A stretch of 64,000 nucleotides of DNA, taken from Salmonella enterica subsp. arizonae (GTDB taxonomy: Bacteria; Pseudomonadota; Gammaproteobacteria; Enterobacterales; Enterobacteriaceae). Below the pieces are notes generated by a model that saw only the letters and a list, made by a program, of their open reading frames with translations, ran no database searches and was not told where the DNA came from. The stretch spans positions 186,001 to 250,000 of the forward strand of contig NZ_VXJW01000003.1 in the NCBI RefSeq assembly GCF_008692845.1. Reading direction: 5' to 3'. Positions 9,299-21,570 of this stretch are shown here, one piece after another (the first letter of the stretch is position 1; the number at the start of each line of letters is the position of its first letter). A program made the translations under genes and the position numbers.

Positions 9299-10384
9299 AT
9301 GAAACTTACCCTGAAGTCTTTGGCAACCCTTACCCTCCTCGCCACCAGCGCCAGCCATGCGGCGGTGATCTATCAGGCGAACGATGGATCGAATATCGAT
9401 CTTTACGGGCGTCTGGGCTTCAATATCTCTGATAAAAAAACAGGCGATACCTCAGGAGACTTTGATGCCCGTATCGGTTTTTCTGCCCGCCAGGCTATCA
9501 ATGACAAGCTGGCGGTCATTGGTTTTACCCAATATCAGGTCAATGCCGCTGAATATGCCAACAACATCAGCGCGGAAGATCCCGATGATTTCACCGCCCG
9601 CTACGTCTGGGCAGGGATCGATTTTTCAGAATACGGTAAGCTGACCGGCGGACGCGTCTCATCCGGCCTTATCATGTTCACCGATATCGGAGATGTGTTC
9701 GCCAGCTCCGACGTTGCCATGGCCAGACAGGCTAACTTTGTTGATCCTACCGCCGTGCAGGTTTTCCGTCAGGACGGAACAATTCAATATCAGAACACCT
9801 TCGGAAACCTTGATTTTTCAACCGCCTATATTCTGGGTAATAACACCTCCGATCTGGATTACGGCTATAACGCCGCCCTGCGCTATACGCTGGATATGGG
9901 CGATTTTGGCCGCCTCCAGCCGGTCATTGCCGGTCAGACAGAGAAAGCGAGCCACGACAAAACTTCTGCGCAGTCGGATGACAACGCGGATAAGTACACT
10001 TTCTATGGTATCGGCACCCGCTACTATTTAGGTGATGTGATGCTCGGCCTGCTCGTTGCTCAGGATAAAGTGTCCTATCTCGACGGCTCGCCTGACAGTA
10101 CCGACACAGATTACGAAGCGACCCTGGTCTGGAACGTCAGCCCGGACTGGGCACTCCGCACCGGCTATCGTCATCTTAAAAACGAAGACGGCGACAGCTT
10201 AAAACTTCGCGATACCACCTTTGAAGCGCAGTACAAACTTACCGTTCGCAGCTCCGTATTCGCCTCTTACTCATGGCGCAATGGCGAAAAAGGGACAAAA
10301 CGCACCAATGGCAGCGACGTCTCCTTCGGCGGCAGCAACCCGGCGGATGACTATTTCCACCTTGGCTTACGTTACGAATTCTAA
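9299..10384 (+). CDS. Outer-membrane general-type porin, first gene of the mur operon
   Basis: A 361-residue Gram-negative porin. It has a signal peptide with likely cleavage after SASHA (residue 21), then the porin-type start VIYQANDGSNIDLYGRLGF, alternating beta-strand sequence throughout, and the C-terminal motif LGLRYEF ending in phenylalanine as needed for BAM recognition. It resembles OmpC/F-superfamily porins but I do not recognise a named gene. It is divergent from murR and followed after 25 bp by a DUF2057 gene, then murQ and murP. The context suggests uptake of MurNAc or small muropeptides across the outer membrane; that substrate is inference. The ribosome site AAGGA precedes the ATG. 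Confidence 0.85.
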   Translation: MKLTLKSLATLTLLATSASHAAVIYQANDGSNIDLYGRLGFNISDKKTGDTSGDFDARIGFSARQAINDKLAVIGFTQYQVNAAEYANNISAEDPDDFTARYVWAGIDFSEYGKLTGGRVSSGLIMFTDIGDVFASSDVAMARQANFVDPTAVQVFRQDGTIQYQNTFGNLDFSTAYILGNNTSDLDYGYNAALRYTLDMGDFGRLQPVIAGQTEKASHDKTSAQSDDNADKYTFYGIGTRYYLGDVMLGLLVAQDKVSYLDGSPDSTDTDYEATLVWNVSPDWALRTGYRHLKNEDGDSLKLRDTTFEAQYKLTVRSSVFASYSWRNGEKGTKRTNGSDVSFGGSNPADDYFHLGLRYEF

Positions 10385-10409
10385 TTCCCCTTTTTGGGAG
10401 AGCTTAACT

Positions 10410-11000
10410 ATGAATAACTCTTTTATCCCCGCCGCCGCGCTGCTGTTTTGCAGCCAGGCCCTCGCCGCACCGCATCTTTTTATTGGCGATAACGTCAACG
10501 TTCTGGCGGCCCGTTCGGCAAAAGTCAGCATCTTTAGTAAAGATGTGGTTCTGCCAGATGGCGTCCAGAAAATGGTGGTGAAATTCGACAGCCCAGTAAA
10601 CCCGGAGTCGGTAAACAATAATCGCGGGCGGGTGACCTCGAATCCCTATATCCTCTCGTTTAACGCGTCAGGCAATGTCGATATTCAACTCTCCGCGGGT
10701 AAACCGCTGGACGAAAAAGAAGCGAGTCAGATGGCGCAAAAGCCGGCCTTTACCCTCACCGCAGGCGGAAAACCAGTCCCGTTTGATATACAGATGCTCG
10801 ACAGGGACAGTATCACCGTCTTCACTGACCTGAGCGCCATCGTCAACGAAGATAGCGTCATGATCCCGTCTCCAGCTCGTTCCACCGCCCCTGCGACCGC
10901 GCCTCTTGCGCACGATGAACTGTCTAAACTACAGCAACTGTATCTGAAAGCTGACGACACCCAGAAAAAAGCATTCCTGAAATGGGCGCTAAACCTGTAA
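10410..11000 (+). CDS. Periplasmic DUF2057 (YccT-like) protein
   Basis: A 196-residue exported protein with a short signal peptide and likely cleavage at ALA-AP near residue 19. The C-terminal tail [10 protein letters not shown] and the overall pattern resemble the DUF2057/UPF0319 family, of which YccT (CsgI) is the enteric example. The start is set at ATG 10410 behind GGGAGAG; an open frame extends further upstream but only inside the porin gene. It follows the porin by 25 bp and precedes murQ by 13 bp, so it is part of the same transcript. Its function is unknown; a role with the porin or in periplasmic cell-wall fragment handling is possible. Confidence 0.75.
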   Translation: MNNSFIPAAALLFCSQALAAPHLFIGDNVNVLAARSAKVSIFSKDVVLPDGVQKMVVKFDSPVNPESVNNNRGRVTSNPYILSFNASGNVDIQLSAGKPLDEKEASQMAQKPAFTLTAGGKPVPFDIQMLDRDSITVFTDLSAIVNEDSVMIPSPARSTAPATAPLAHDELSKLQQLYLKADDTQKKAFLKWALNL

Positions 11001-11013
11001 AGCGAGAAATACC

Positions 11014-11910
11014 ATGCAACTTGAAAACTTAATGACCGAAAGCGTCAACCGCGCGTCTCTGGAGATCGATCGGGTTTCTACCCTCGACATGTGCCGCATC
11101 ATAAATAACGAAGATAAAACCGTTCCACTGGCAGTCGAAAAGGTGCTGCCGGCAATCGCTACGGCAATTGACGTCATTTATGCGCAGGTCAGCGCAGGAG
11201 GGCGGATGATTTATATCGGCGCAGGAACCTCCGGACGTTTGGGGATCCTCGATGCCAGCGAATGCCCTCCTACCTATGGCGTCTCCCCGGGGTTGGTTAT
11301 CGGGTTAATCGCCGGCGGCGAGCAGGCCATCCAGCACGCTATTGAAGGCGCGGAAGACGACGGCGAAGGTGGGGAGAACGATCTGCAACACATCGCCTTA
11401 AATGAAAACGATGTGGTGATTGGCATTGCCGCCAGCGGGCGTACGCCGTATGTCATTGCCGGCCTGGAATATGCGCGTTCCCTCGGCTGCAGGACGGTAG
11501 GCATTTCCTGCAATCCGGGGAGCGCGGTCGCTAACGCTGCGGAGATTGCCATCACGCCGGTGGTAGGTCCCGAAGTGGTTAGCGGCTCATCGCGTATGAA
11601 AGCAGGCACCGCGCAAAAGTTAATTCTCAACATGCTGTCTACCGGCTTGATGATTAAATCCGGCAAGGTATTCGGCAATCTGATGGTTGATGTGGTCGCT
11701 ACCAACGAAAAGCTCCATCTCCGTCAGATCACGATTGTGAAAAATGCGACGGGCTGCACGCGCCAGGAGGCGGAGGCCGCACTCAGCGCCTGTGGTCGCC
11801 ACTGCAAAACCGCTATTGTCATGCTACTGAAAAACCTCAACGCAGCGGAAGCGAGTTTGCGTCTTGAGCAACATGGCGGCTTCATTCGCCAGGTATTGGA
11901 AAAGGAATAA
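11014..11910 (+). CDS. murQ: N-acetylmuramic acid 6-phosphate etherase
   Basis: A 298-residue SIS-domain lyase that removes the D-lactyl ether from MurNAc 6-phosphate, giving GlcNAc 6-phosphate for recycling or catabolism. The sugar-phosphate site GAGTSGRLG (70-78) is present, as are the acid/base residues E83 (in ASEC) and E114 (in EGAED), matching the catalytic pair known from E. coli MurQ. The gene lies 13 bp after the DUF2057 gene and 5 bp before murP. It acts in the cytoplasm directly after MurP. Confidence 0.97.
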   Translation: MQLENLMTESVNRASLEIDRVSTLDMCRIINNEDKTVPLAVEKVLPAIATAIDVIYAQVSAGGRMIYIGAGTSGRLGILDASECPPTYGVSPGLVIGLIAGGEQAIQHAIEGAEDDGEGGENDLQHIALNENDVVIGIAASGRTPYVIAGLEYARSLGCRTVGISCNPGSAVANAAEIAITPVVGPEVVSGSSRMKAGTAQKLILNMLSTGLMIKSGKVFGNLMVDVVATNEKLHLRQITIVKNATGCTRQEAEAALSACGRHCKTAIVMLLKNLNAAEASLRLEQHGGFIRQVLEKE

Positions 11911-11915
11911 AGTGA

Positions 11916-13346
11916 ATGGCAAAAGAAATCAGCAACGATCTTCTGAAGGCAATTCTCGCCCGGGTTGGCGGCCCGGCAAATATTGCCACCTGCGGGAACT
12001 GTATGACCCGTTTACGCCTGTCGGTACACGATAGCACTCAGGTCGATCCGGCAATCAGAACTCTTGAAGGCGTCAAAGGCGTTGTGCTTTCCGATAACCA
12101 GGTACAGGTCATTTTTGGCCCAGGAAAAGCCCAGCGGGCGGCAGACGCAATGAATGCGCTGTTGGCCAATAGCGGCGAGACGTTGATGCAGGCGGCAGAT
12201 ATTGCCGCCAAAACGAAAAGCCAGCTAAAAGCGAAACAAACCTCGGGGGTTCAGCAATTTCTGTCAAAATTCGCCACTATTTTTACCCCGTTGATTCCGG
12301 GCTTTATTGCTGCCGGCCTGCTGCTGGGGATCGCCACGCTTATCGGCACGGTCATGCATCTTCCCGCCGATGCGCAGGGGATGCTGGCAGACGCTCTTAA
12401 TCTTATGAAAGTGTTCAGTAAAGGGCTCTTCACCTTCCTGGTGATTCTGATTGGCTATAACGCCGCACAAGCGTTCGGCGGTACAGGGGTCAACGGCGCC
12501 ATCATCGCCTCGTTGTTCCTGCTGGGGTACAACCCCGCGGCAACTACCGGCTATTTCTCCGGGATTCAGGATTTCTTTGGTTTACCTATCGATCCGCGCG
12601 GCAACATTATCGGCGTCCTGATCGCTGCCTGGGCCAGCGCGCGTATTGAATGCATCATCCGCCGTTTTATGCCAGACGATCTGGATATGCTATTAACATC
12701 GATGTTAACCCTGCTGGTCACCGCCGCACTGGCCTATCTGATCATCATGCCGCTCGGCGGCTGGCTGTTTGAGGGGATGTCATGGCTCTTTATTCACCTC
12801 AACAGTAACCCGCTCGGATGCGCCGTGCTGGCCGGGCTGTTTCTGGTCTCGGTGGTATTTGGCGTTCATCAAGGCTTTATCCCCGTCTATCTGGCGTTAA
12901 TGAGCAGTCAGGGATTCAATAGTCTGTTCCCCATTCTTTCAATGGCGGGCGCAGGACAGGTTGGCGCAGCGCTGGCGCTCTACTGGCGGGCAGAAAGACA
13001 CAGCGCGTTACGCAGTCAGGTGCGCGGGGCGATTATTCCCGGGCTTCTGGGTGTGGGAGAACCGCTAATTTATGGCGTTACGCTGCCGCGCATGAAGCCG
13101 TTTATCACCGCCTGTCTCGGCGGCGCTGCCGGTGGGCTTTTCATCGGCCTGGTGGCCTGGTCAGGTTTACCGATGGGGTTAAACAGCGCCTTTGGCCCAT
13201 CCGGTTTGGTTGCGCTGCCGTTGATGACCTCCGCGCAGGGTATTTTGCCCGCCATGGCGGTTTATGCCGCCGGAATGGCGATCTCTTATCTTGGCGGTTT
13301 TATTTTTACCGTTCTGTTTGGCTGCCGCAATGTGAATCTGGACTAA
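11916..13346 (+). CDS. murP: MurNAc-specific PTS IIBC component
   Basis: A 476-residue fusion of an N-terminal EIIB domain (about 1-85) and a C-terminal EIIC permease with roughly ten membrane segments from residue 115. The phosphorylated cysteine is C29 in GNCMTRLRL. MurP lacks its own EIIA and in E. coli uses the glucose EIIA (Crr). It imports MurNAc as MurNAc 6-phosphate, the MurQ substrate. It is closely spaced between murQ and yfeW. Confidence 0.96.
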   Translation: MAKEISNDLLKAILARVGGPANIATCGNCMTRLRLSVHDSTQVDPAIRTLEGVKGVVLSDNQVQVIFGPGKAQRAADAMNALLANSGETLMQAADIAAKTKSQLKAKQTSGVQQFLSKFATIFTPLIPGFIAAGLLLGIATLIGTVMHLPADAQGMLADALNLMKVFSKGLFTFLVILIGYNAAQAFGGTGVNGAIIASLFLLGYNPAATTGYFSGIQDFFGLPIDPRGNIIGVLIAAWASARIECIIRRFMPDDLDMLLTSMLTLLVTAALAYLIIMPLGGWLFEGMSWLFIHLNSNPLGCAVLAGLFLVSVVFGVHQGFIPVYLALMSSQGFNSLFPILSMAGAGQVGAALALYWRAERHSALRSQVRGAIIPGLLGVGEPLIYGVTLPRMKPFITACLGGAAGGLFIGLVAWSGLPMGLNSAFGPSGLVALPLMTSAQGILPAMAVYAAGMAISYLGGFIFTVLFGCRNVNLD

Positions 13347-13350
13347 GATC

Positions 13351-14649
13351 ATGAACATAAAACTACTTTTTGCATCACTGCTGGCGTTTAGTTGTGCCGC
13401 CAGCGCGACATCCTACCCCGTGTTGACTGAAAGCACGCCGGAAAAGGTAGGACTGAATATTGAGCGGCTTAACAGGCTGGAGAGCTGGATTGCCCAGCAG
13501 GTCGACGCGGGTTATCCCAGCGTGAATCTGCTGATTATTAAAGACAATCATATTGTCTACCGTAAGGCCTGGGGCGACGCGAAGAAATATGATGGTAACA
13601 CTCTGATGCGTCAGCCAATCAAAGCGACTACCGAGACCCTGTACGATCTGGCGTCCAACAGCAAAATGTACGCCACCAACTTCGCGCTACAAAAACTGAT
13701 GTCAGAAGGCAAATTAAAGCCGGACGATCTTATCTCAAAATACATTCCCGGCTTTGTCGATCGTCCGGGGGAGGCGATCAAAGGGAAAAGCATGCTGAGG
13801 GTTGCAGATCTGCTGCATCACTCCGGGGGATTTCCCGCCGACCCGCAATACCCCAATAAAACGGTTGCCGGTGAGCTCTATTCCCAGGATAAATCGACCA
13901 CGCTTGAGATGATCAAGCGTACGCCGCTAGAGTACCGGCCCGGCACTCAACATATCTATAGCGATGTGGATTATATGCTGCTTGGCTTTATCGTTGAGGC
14001 CGTCACCGGACAACCGCTAGATCGCTACGTCGAAGAAGCCATTTATCGCCCCCTCGGGTTAACGCACACGGTCTTCAACCCGCTTAAGAAAGGGTTTCAG
14101 CCGCAGCAGATCGCCGCGACGGAGCTGAACGGTAACACTCGTGACGGGATAATTCATTTCCCGAATATCCGTACCACCACGGTATGGGGTCAGGTGCACG
14201 ATGAGAAAGCATTCTACTCTATGGGCGGCGTGTCAGGGCATGCGGGACTGTTTTCAAATACCGCCGATATTGCAGTATTAATGCAAACGATGCTCAATGG
14301 TGGCAGCTACGGTAACGTAACGCTATTCAGCCCTGAAACGGTGAAGATGTTCACCCGACGTTCGCCTGAGGATGCTACGTTTGGCCTTGGCTGGCGGGTA
14401 AACGGCAATGCGTCGATGACCAGCACATTTGGGACGCTGGCAAGCGCCGAGGCTTACGGTCATACCGGATGGACTGGTACGCTAACGGTGATCGACCCGG
14501 TAAACCATATGGCGATTGTGATGCTAAGCAACAAGCCCCACTCGCCTGTCGCCGATCCGCAAAAAAATCCCAATATGTTTAAAAGTGGCCTGATGCCTGT
14601 GGCCACTTACGGTTGGGTAGTCGATCAGATATATGCGGCGTTAAAATAG
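13351..14649 (+). CDS. yfeW: Periplasmic serine hydrolase YfeW (PBP4B)
   Basis: A 432-residue beta-lactamase/class C penicillin-binding-protein fold enzyme with a signal peptide (cleavage near residue 20, SAT). The nucleophile motif SxxK is S102-N-S-K105, a YSD motif lies in HIYSDVDYM, and the third motif region reads GHTGWTG. E. coli YfeW (PBP4B) has weak D,D-carboxypeptidase activity. Its position 4 bp after murP links it to peptidoglycan fragment turnover. A decayed relative lies at 45.5 kb in this window. Confidence 0.95.
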   Translation: MNIKLLFASLLAFSCAASATSYPVLTESTPEKVGLNIERLNRLESWIAQQVDAGYPSVNLLIIKDNHIVYRKAWGDAKKYDGNTLMRQPIKATTETLYDLASNSKMYATNFALQKLMSEGKLKPDDLISKYIPGFVDRPGEAIKGKSMLRVADLLHHSGGFPADPQYPNKTVAGELYSQDKSTTLEMIKRTPLEYRPGTQHIYSDVDYMLLGFIVEAVTGQPLDRYVEEAIYRPLGLTHTVFNPLKKGFQPQQIAATELNGNTRDGIIHFPNIRTTTVWGQVHDEKAFYSMGGVSGHAGLFSNTADIAVLMQTMLNGGSYGNVTLFSPETVKMFTRRSPEDATFGLGWRVNGNASMTSTFGTLASAEAYGHTGWTGTLTVIDPVNHMAIVMLSNKPHSPVADPQKNPNMFKSGLMPVATYGWVVDQIYAALK

Positions 14650-14658
14650 CCAGTTTCG

Positions 14659-14688
14659 CTGAAGGCGCATCACTGACAGTGCCTTCAG
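14659..14688. terminator. Bidirectional terminator between yfeW and yfeX
   Basis: CTGAAGGC and GCCTTCAG form a perfect 8-bp stem with an inner CACT/AGTG stem, between converging gene ends. It probably ends both transcripts. Confidence 0.65.
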
Positions 14689-14705
14689 TTCCCTCTTCAT
14701 GACCA

Positions 14706-15605
14706 TCACAGCGCCAGCAGACGATCCAGCGACGGCGCAAAATAGTAGCCGCCGGTCACCGGTTTGGTGAAGCGCAGCATCGCGTCGCGTTTACCATCGG
14801 TATCGCCGAACATACTCAGAAGCTGCTGTTCGATATTATGCAGGCGCGCGCAGTAAGCGCAAAAATAGAGACCGTGCGTACCGCTGGCAGTGCCGTATGG
14901 CAGGCTCTGGCGCACAATCTTCAGCCCTTTGCCCTCTTCTTTCAGATCCACGCGGCTCAGGTGGGACGTTGCCGGGCGCGAATCACCATCGATTTCTTCA
15001 TTAGCCTCTTTGGTACGACCGATCATCATCTCCTGATCGTGAATACTCATCCGGTTAAGCTGCTTGAGATTGTGTTCCCAACGCTGCACGAACACATAAC
15101 TGCCGCCGGCATCCACACCATCTTTGATTACCGCCACTTCACGGCGCGTCTCTTCGCCCGCCGGATTCTCTGTCCCGTCGACAAAGCCGCTCAGGTCGCG
15201 TTCTTCCACCCAACGGAAGCCGTGAACTTCTTCTTTCACATCGATGCAATCGCCAAAGGCTTCCATCGCCGCCTGGGCAACAGAAAAATTCACATCGTGG
15301 CGCAGGGAAAGAATGTGGATCAGCACATCATACTGCGTGGCTGGCGCCAGCCCTTTACCATAAGGGATAAAGTCTTTCAGTTCTTCCGCCCCGACGCCAC
15401 CGCTCAGGGCGCGCCAGGTATTGTTGCCAAACGCCACAACAGCGCCCAGATTGGCATCCGGAAATTTCACTTCGAAGGTCGCCAGTTTATCGGCAAACGT
15501 TCTGCTGGCTGCGCGCAGGGCATCCACGTCGCCTTTCACATTAGCTTCAATCCAAATTGCCGCACGGCAATGTTCCGGCAAAATGCCGCTTTGAACCTGA
15601 GACAT
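14706..15605 (-). CDS. yfeX: Dye-decolourising-type haem peroxidase YfeX
   Basis: A 299-residue DyP-type peroxidase. The family GxxDG motif is present as GFVDGTENP, and the proximal-haem-ligand region lies in the C-terminal half. YfeX binds haem in the cytoplasm and has peroxidase and porphyrinogen-oxidising activity; a proposed deferrochelatase role is disputed. The ATG at 15605 behind AGGAGG gives the family start [12 protein letters not shown]; a start nine codons upstream is less likely. Confidence 0.95.
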   Translation of the reverse strand: MSQVQSGILPEHCRAAIWIEANVKGDVDALRAASRTFADKLATFEVKFPDANLGAVVAFGNNTWRALSGGVGAEELKDFIPYGKGLAPATQYDVLIHILSLRHDVNFSVAQAAMEAFGDCIDVKEEVHGFRWVEERDLSGFVDGTENPAGEETRREVAVIKDGVDAGGSYVFVQRWEHNLKQLNRMSIHDQEMMIGRTKEANEEIDGDSRPATSHLSRVDLKEEGKGLKIVRQSLPYGTASGTHGLYFCAYCARLHNIEQQLLSMFGDTDGKRDAMLRFTKPVTGGYYFAPSLDRLLAL

Positions 15606-15699
15606 GATTCCTCCTGAAAATGAGAATGCCACGCAGTCGTGGCATTAATGGAGGCTATTTTACCTTGTTTTTAAGCGAAGCGGTTTGTTCAGACGCAAA

Positions 15700-16275
15700 T
15701 TAACGACGCCAGATGATTTTGCGCACGACCCAGTTTTTTAAGGCGTCATCTGAAGGCATTAAGCCTTCCGGCCCGCTCCACTCGCCAGAGAAAACATAAC
15801 TAATATGCTGACTTCCCTCAGCTTTGCATTCGACGTTGGTATGACTATCGCTGGAAGCTGATTCGCAGTGACCAAAGGCTTTGCTGTAAAGGTCGCTAAA
15901 CGGTGTACCGATTTTGACACCCGCAGCGGAGGGGATATCGCTGTCCAGCACATCGATACGGCTCACGGTCCCCTGCTCGCCGTTAATCACCATCGCGACG
16001 TTGTCGCCCTTCATCGCTTCAAAAAAGCGCACCACGTTGCCGTTATCGGTTTTCATGCCGCTACGCAGGCGATAATCGCCATCTAATGCCTCTGCAATAG
16101 CCTGCTTTTCCAGCGGCGTGGCGGCTGTCAGCTCTCCCACGCCTTGCTCAGTGACTTTTGTCGAGGAACCAAACCAGTTCCACGGATTTGCGGCAGACCA
16201 GTTGACCGATGAGAGCGTCGAACAACCGGTCAACGCCAGCGGCAGCGCGAGTAAAGTCAAACGCAGCGATTTCAT
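15700..16275 (-). CDS. yfeY: Lipoprotein YfeY (DUF1131)
   Basis: A 191-residue lipoprotein with a clear signal and lipobox LTGC, giving C18 as the lipidated residue. The following residues are SST, with no aspartate at +2, so outer-membrane sorting is likely. In E. coli the gene belongs to the sigma-E regulon; its function is unknown. It sits between yfeX and yfeZ on the same strand. Confidence 0.93.
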   Translation of the reverse strand: MKSLRLTLLALPLALTGCSTLSSVNWSAANPWNWFGSSTKVTEQGVGELTAATPLEKQAIAEALDGDYRLRSGMKTDNGNVVRFFEAMKGDNVAMVINGEQGTVSRIDVLDSDIPSAAGVKIGTPFSDLYSKAFGHCESASSDSHTNVECKAEGSQHISYVFSGEWSGPEGLMPSDDALKNWVVRKIIWRR

Positions 16276-16335
16276 CTCACTTCCTTTCTTTATTAATCAA
16301 CGTTGGTTGGAGTGCGGGTTAACCAAAAAGTGCCG

Positions 16336-16791
16336 TTATTCTTTTCCGGAGACAAAACAGGCGCGGCAACGACGGTGAGTGACCAGCCAGATAAGCGCGA
16401 CGATATCCACTACAAAAAGCGCCATCCCAGCGCCATTAACCGATTCCCCAGACAGCCATAACGCAGGTTGCCAGCAAAGCAATACCAGTTGCGCCAGAAT
16501 GAGCCATCCTCGTAGCATACGCCACATCCCAGGAAATGCTTCACGCCGCCCGCTGAGTAAAAACGCCACTACCGCCGGAACGCCAGGCAACAGTCCCAGC
16601 CAAAAATTATCATGGTCGGGGTAAAAAAAGTTTAACAAAGTATTACCTTGTTCACGGGATGAACCGGCAATGACAAAGAGTATCCATGCGCGCGCCTGAA
16701 GTAGCAGCACGCACCAGAAGAGAAACGGCAGACGTAAACGTCCGTGTACGTCATAATCGGCTGGATGAAACTCAGTACTCTTCATCTTCAA
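16336..16791 (-). CDS. yfeZ: Inner-membrane protein YfeZ (DUF2919)
   Basis: A 151-residue membrane protein with about four hydrophobic segments (near 22-42, 62-80, 92-108 and 118-138). The N-terminus [14 protein letters not shown] and the motif YPDHDNFW match YfeZ. Function is unknown. Its start overlaps the end of ypeA by 20 bp, so the two are probably co-transcribed and coupled. Confidence 0.92.
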
Positions 16792-17197
16792 TCAGACGTT
16801 TACCCAGACTCAGAGCGTCAGAATGCTCATATCCCAGACGTTCATACATGCCCAACACAACGTCATTATCATCACGCACCATAATTTGGATTTTCGGACA
16901 ACCACGGGCGATGAGTTTTTTTTCCAGTCGGTTAAGCAGCGCATTCGCAATACCGCGCCCGCGGAACTCTGGGTGAACACCCAGGTAATACGCCGAGCCG
17001 CGATGCCCGTCGTAACCGCCCATTACCGTACCGACAACTTCGCCGCTAACTTCCGCAACGAGAAACAAGCTGACATCGTGATTCACCTTGCGTTCAATAT
17101 CCATTTCAGGATCGTTCCATGGACGCAGCAGATCGCAACGCTCCCAGAGGGTGATCACCTCTTCGAAATCTTCCTGGCGAAAAACACGTATTTCCAT
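16772..17197 (-). CDS. ypeA: GNAT-family acetyltransferase YpeA
   Basis: A 141-residue GNAT acetyltransferase. The acetyl-CoA site is seen as [16 protein letters not shown], and the C-terminal motif [18 protein letters not shown] is typical of YpeA. The substrate is not established. I chose the ATG at 17197 ([13 protein letters not shown]), the conserved family start, over a much longer reading frame that reaches back into the promoter side of amiA. It is divergent from amiA. Confidence 0.94.
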
Positions 17198-17409
17198 GGT
17201 ATTCGTTGCCTTTTCGGGTGGAAAAACCAAGATTATGGCGCAAACATCTGATTCAGCCAATATCTGACGCGATGCAGCAGAAAAAATGGCATAATGGCGA
17301 TGTGTCACGTATTGAAATTAAAAGTAAAACAATTCTCATCATCAGCCATCGTAACGGATTACGCGATACGATATAACGTCTTGAACTTAATTTTCACAAC
17401 TCAGGCCGT

Positions 17410-19181
<1,772 letters not shown>

Positions 19182-19203
19182 TTACCTGATAACTGCTCCG
19201 TTT

Positions 19204-19285
19204 CGTAAGACGGATATCGCCATCCGGCATGGGCATCGTCTCATTGACTGATGGCGGCTTGCTCATTATCAGGCCTACCTACACA
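19204..19285. repeat. REP-like sequence between hemF and eutR
   Basis: The gap between converging hemF and eutR contains GCCATCCGGC and a later TCAGGCCTAC, pieces typical of enterobacterial palindromic units, but no long perfect stem. It may terminate transcription from both sides. Confidence 0.35.
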
Positions 19286-19294
19286 AGCCATATA

Positions 19295-20347
19295 TCATGC
19301 CCACTGACGCATCCGTTGATGCAGCGTCAATGACGGTTTCTCGGCAAACAGTTGCTGATAATCGGTGGCGAATTGTCCCAGATGCCAGAATCCCCACTGC
19401 ATGGCGGCGTCTTTCACCGTCGTGCTTTGCGACCAGGGGCTTATCAGTTCCCGGCGTACCGCATTTAAACGAATACGTTTCAGCCACGCATTGGGGCCGA
19501 TGCCCAAAATCGCGTGAAACGCATTTTGCATCGTGCGACGGCTCACATGCAGTTGATTACATAAATCAAGCACCGTCAACGGCTCCGACATATTTTCCAG
19601 CACATACTCCCGAGCCCGAGACAGTAACCTGCGATATCCTTGATGGCTGATACTTTCGGCGCTATGAATCGGCTTCGCCTCTTCCAGCATCGTGCCCATC
19701 GCCAGCAACAAATTATCACTTAACACCTTACGCACCGCGGGTTGATGCAGGGTTTCAGGGCTCTCGCTGAAGGTGGCCAGCGCCTGCTGCACAAAGCCCC
19801 ACAGCGCCGCTTTATGCTGCTCTTTTACCTCCAGCGCTAACTGGTTACGCAACATATGCAGCACCCTTTCCGGGTTATGCAAAAACGTGGCCTGCCGGGA
19901 AATGACATCTTCTGAGATAACGACACCCAGAATGGTGTAATCGTCCGGCGTACTCAGTTCAAATTCGGTGCCTCCCGGTCGGGTGGCAATCTCAGCGCTG
20001 CCAAGCCCCTGAGCGCCAATAAACCCCTGCTCGCCGCGTGTCGCCGGAATACCAAACCAGAAAGAGTTTGGCCAAACCAGACACGACTGACGCAGCGCCA
20101 GGCCGGTGTATTCACGGAACACCTGAATCTCATCAAGCAGGATTTCCGTGAACTCGCCATGAAATTTGCCCGGGTGTAGCTGATCGTAGATCTGCTGCCA
20201 GGCGGTAATGGTCAGGGCATGTTCATAGACATCCGTCGTCCGCCGCTGATGAACATTGTCCACCTCGACTCTGGGCGTAAGTTTAACGTCTTCGGGTAAC
20301 GCTTCATGATAAAGATGGTGTAAATTCGCTGTACGGGTCTTTTTCAT
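19295..20347 (-). CDS. eutR: AraC-family activator of the eut operon
   Basis: A 350-residue regulator with a long N-terminal sensing region and a C-terminal AraC/XylS double helix-turn-helix (about 245-345, including [18 protein letters not shown]). EutR is known to activate the eut operon when both ethanolamine and adenosylcobalamin are present. It is the last gene of the operon, 47 bp after eutK, so it raises its own level when the operon is on. Confidence 0.96.
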   Translation of the reverse strand: MKKTRTANLHHLYHEALPEDVKLTPRVEVDNVHQRRTTDVYEHALTITAWQQIYDQLHPGKFHGEFTEILLDEIQVFREYTGLALRQSCLVWPNSFWFGIPATRGEQGFIGAQGLGSAEIATRPGGTEFELSTPDDYTILGVVISEDVISRQATFLHNPERVLHMLRNQLALEVKEQHKAALWGFVQQALATFSESPETLHQPAVRKVLSDNLLLAMGTMLEEAKPIHSAESISHQGYRRLLSRAREYVLENMSEPLTVLDLCNQLHVSRRTMQNAFHAILGIGPNAWLKRIRLNAVRRELISPWSQSTTVKDAAMQWGFWHLGQFATDYQQLFAEKPSLTLHQRMRQWA

Positions 20348-20394
20348 GATCTTTTATGCCGGACGCCCGCCAGGACGCCCGGCCCTCCGACAGA

Positions 20395-20889
20395 TTAATT
20401 TTTGATGCGATAGCGACTACTGCGTTTACGCAATACTCCGTCAGAAAAGAGGCTTTCCAGCACATTTCTGGCCTGCTCCAGCGGCCAGCCAAAATGCGCG
20501 GCAACCTCTCCCGCCGTCATTCCCTGACGTACTGATGCCAATAGCGCCAGTAACGCTTCGGCGAACTCTGGCGTCGCGGGGACGTCTGACGTTTTCTCAG
20601 GCGACGTTGGCGCACGCGTAAACCCGCCGATCAGCCACTGGGTATCCTCCTCCGGGCGACCAATTTCTTTGCGGCTAATCACACGGCCTGCGCGCTGAGC
20701 GGCGGCGCTTCCGGCATCCAGCGCCGCACGACATGCCGCCAGATCGCCCTCCACCACCAACGTTAGCCTGCCAGGGTCGAGCACTTGATGACTGAGCAAA
20801 CGCACGTTGGCGGCTTTCAGCATGGCATCCGCCGCATCGACGGCGGCGACCATGCCGTCCACTTCCAGTAATCCCAGGGCATTGATCAT
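20395..20889 (-). CDS. eutK: Microcompartment shell protein EutK
   Basis: A 164-residue protein with an N-terminal BMC shell domain (about 1-90, starting MINALGLLEVDGMVAAVDAADAM) and a C-terminal helix-turn-helix-like domain (about 110-164) after a variable linker. EutK is known as an unusual monomeric BMC protein with possible nucleic-acid binding. I set the start at ATG 20889 because GGAGG lies 6 bp upstream; a TTG two codons earlier lies inside that ribosome site region. It follows eutL by 12 bp. Confidence 0.94.
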   Translation of the reverse strand: MINALGLLEVDGMVAAVDAADAMLKAANVRLLSHQVLDPGRLTLVVEGDLAACRAALDAGSAAAQRAGRVISRKEIGRPEEDTQWLIGGFTRAPTSPEKTSDVPATPEFAEALLALLASVRQGMTAGEVAAHFGWPLEQARNVLESLFSDGVLRKRSSRYRIKN

Positions 20890-20901
20890 CGGCAACCTCC
20901 G

Positions 20902-21561
20902 TTACGCACGCTGGACAGGATTACGGGCGATATCCAGTACGGCGTCGGCGAACGCGTTACAGGCAGCTTTACACGCAGCCTGGCTTCCGGTTAAGAACGC
21001 CGCCGAATAGTTGGTTTCCGACGGCGGCGGTACGTAAGTCACCAGTTGGACGTCTGCGGATTTCATCGCCGCGTCAATGCCGAATGTCGCTTCCAGCGGC
21101 GGCGCCACCAGGTAGGCCATCGGATCGCCCAGCGCGATACCTGCGGTGGAAGAAAGATATGAGCCGGTACGCGAAACCACATGCGCCAGGAACGCCGTAT
21201 TTTCTGCATCGTTCGCCCACTGGAACGCTGCGCCATTTTCAATGCTGGCGACCATCGCATCCAGACCGGCCCGCACTTCCGCCGGGTTAGGCCCGCCGAG
21301 CATAATCAGCACCTCACCCGCGGTGGGCGATGGCCCGTGAGCCGCCCCGGCGTACAGCGAACGGCCATACACCACTTCGACCATTGCCTGTTTGGTCGCT
21401 TCATCTGCGGCAATATACGTCACGTCATCAGAGTCTGCAGTGATGAGTCCGAGGCTACGTATATGCGGCGGTAATTTAAGTTCTCGCGCGAAACCGTCAT
21501 TCACGGAGGCAATCACGCGCATCGCGGTGACTGAAGGTCGAATCAAATCTAATGCGGGCAT
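20902..21561 (-). CDS. eutL: Microcompartment shell protein EutL (trimeric, tandem BMC)
   Basis: A 219-residue shell protein made of two tandem, circularly permuted BMC domains. It forms trimers with pseudo-hexagonal shape and a gated central pore, and is thought to control passage of larger molecules. The N-terminus [21 protein letters not shown] and the length match the family. It lies between eutC and eutK with gaps of about 10 bp. Confidence 0.96.
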   Translation of the reverse strand: MPALDLIRPSVTAMRVIASVNDGFARELKLPPHIRSLGLITADSDDVTYIAADEATKQAMVEVVYGRSLYAGAAHGPSPTAGEVLIMLGGPNPAEVRAGLDAMVASIENGAAFQWANDAENTAFLAHVVSRTGSYLSSTAGIALGDPMAYLVAPPLEATFGIDAAMKSADVQLVTYVPPPSETNYSAAFLTGSQAACKAACNAFADAVLDIARNPVQRA

Positions 21562-21570
21562 GATGCCTCC

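Noticed and set aside
10221-10409. N-terminal extension of the DUF2057 gene into the porin gene
   Set aside because: The extension overlaps the porin coding region in another frame. A ribosome site and signal peptide support the ATG at 10410 instead.
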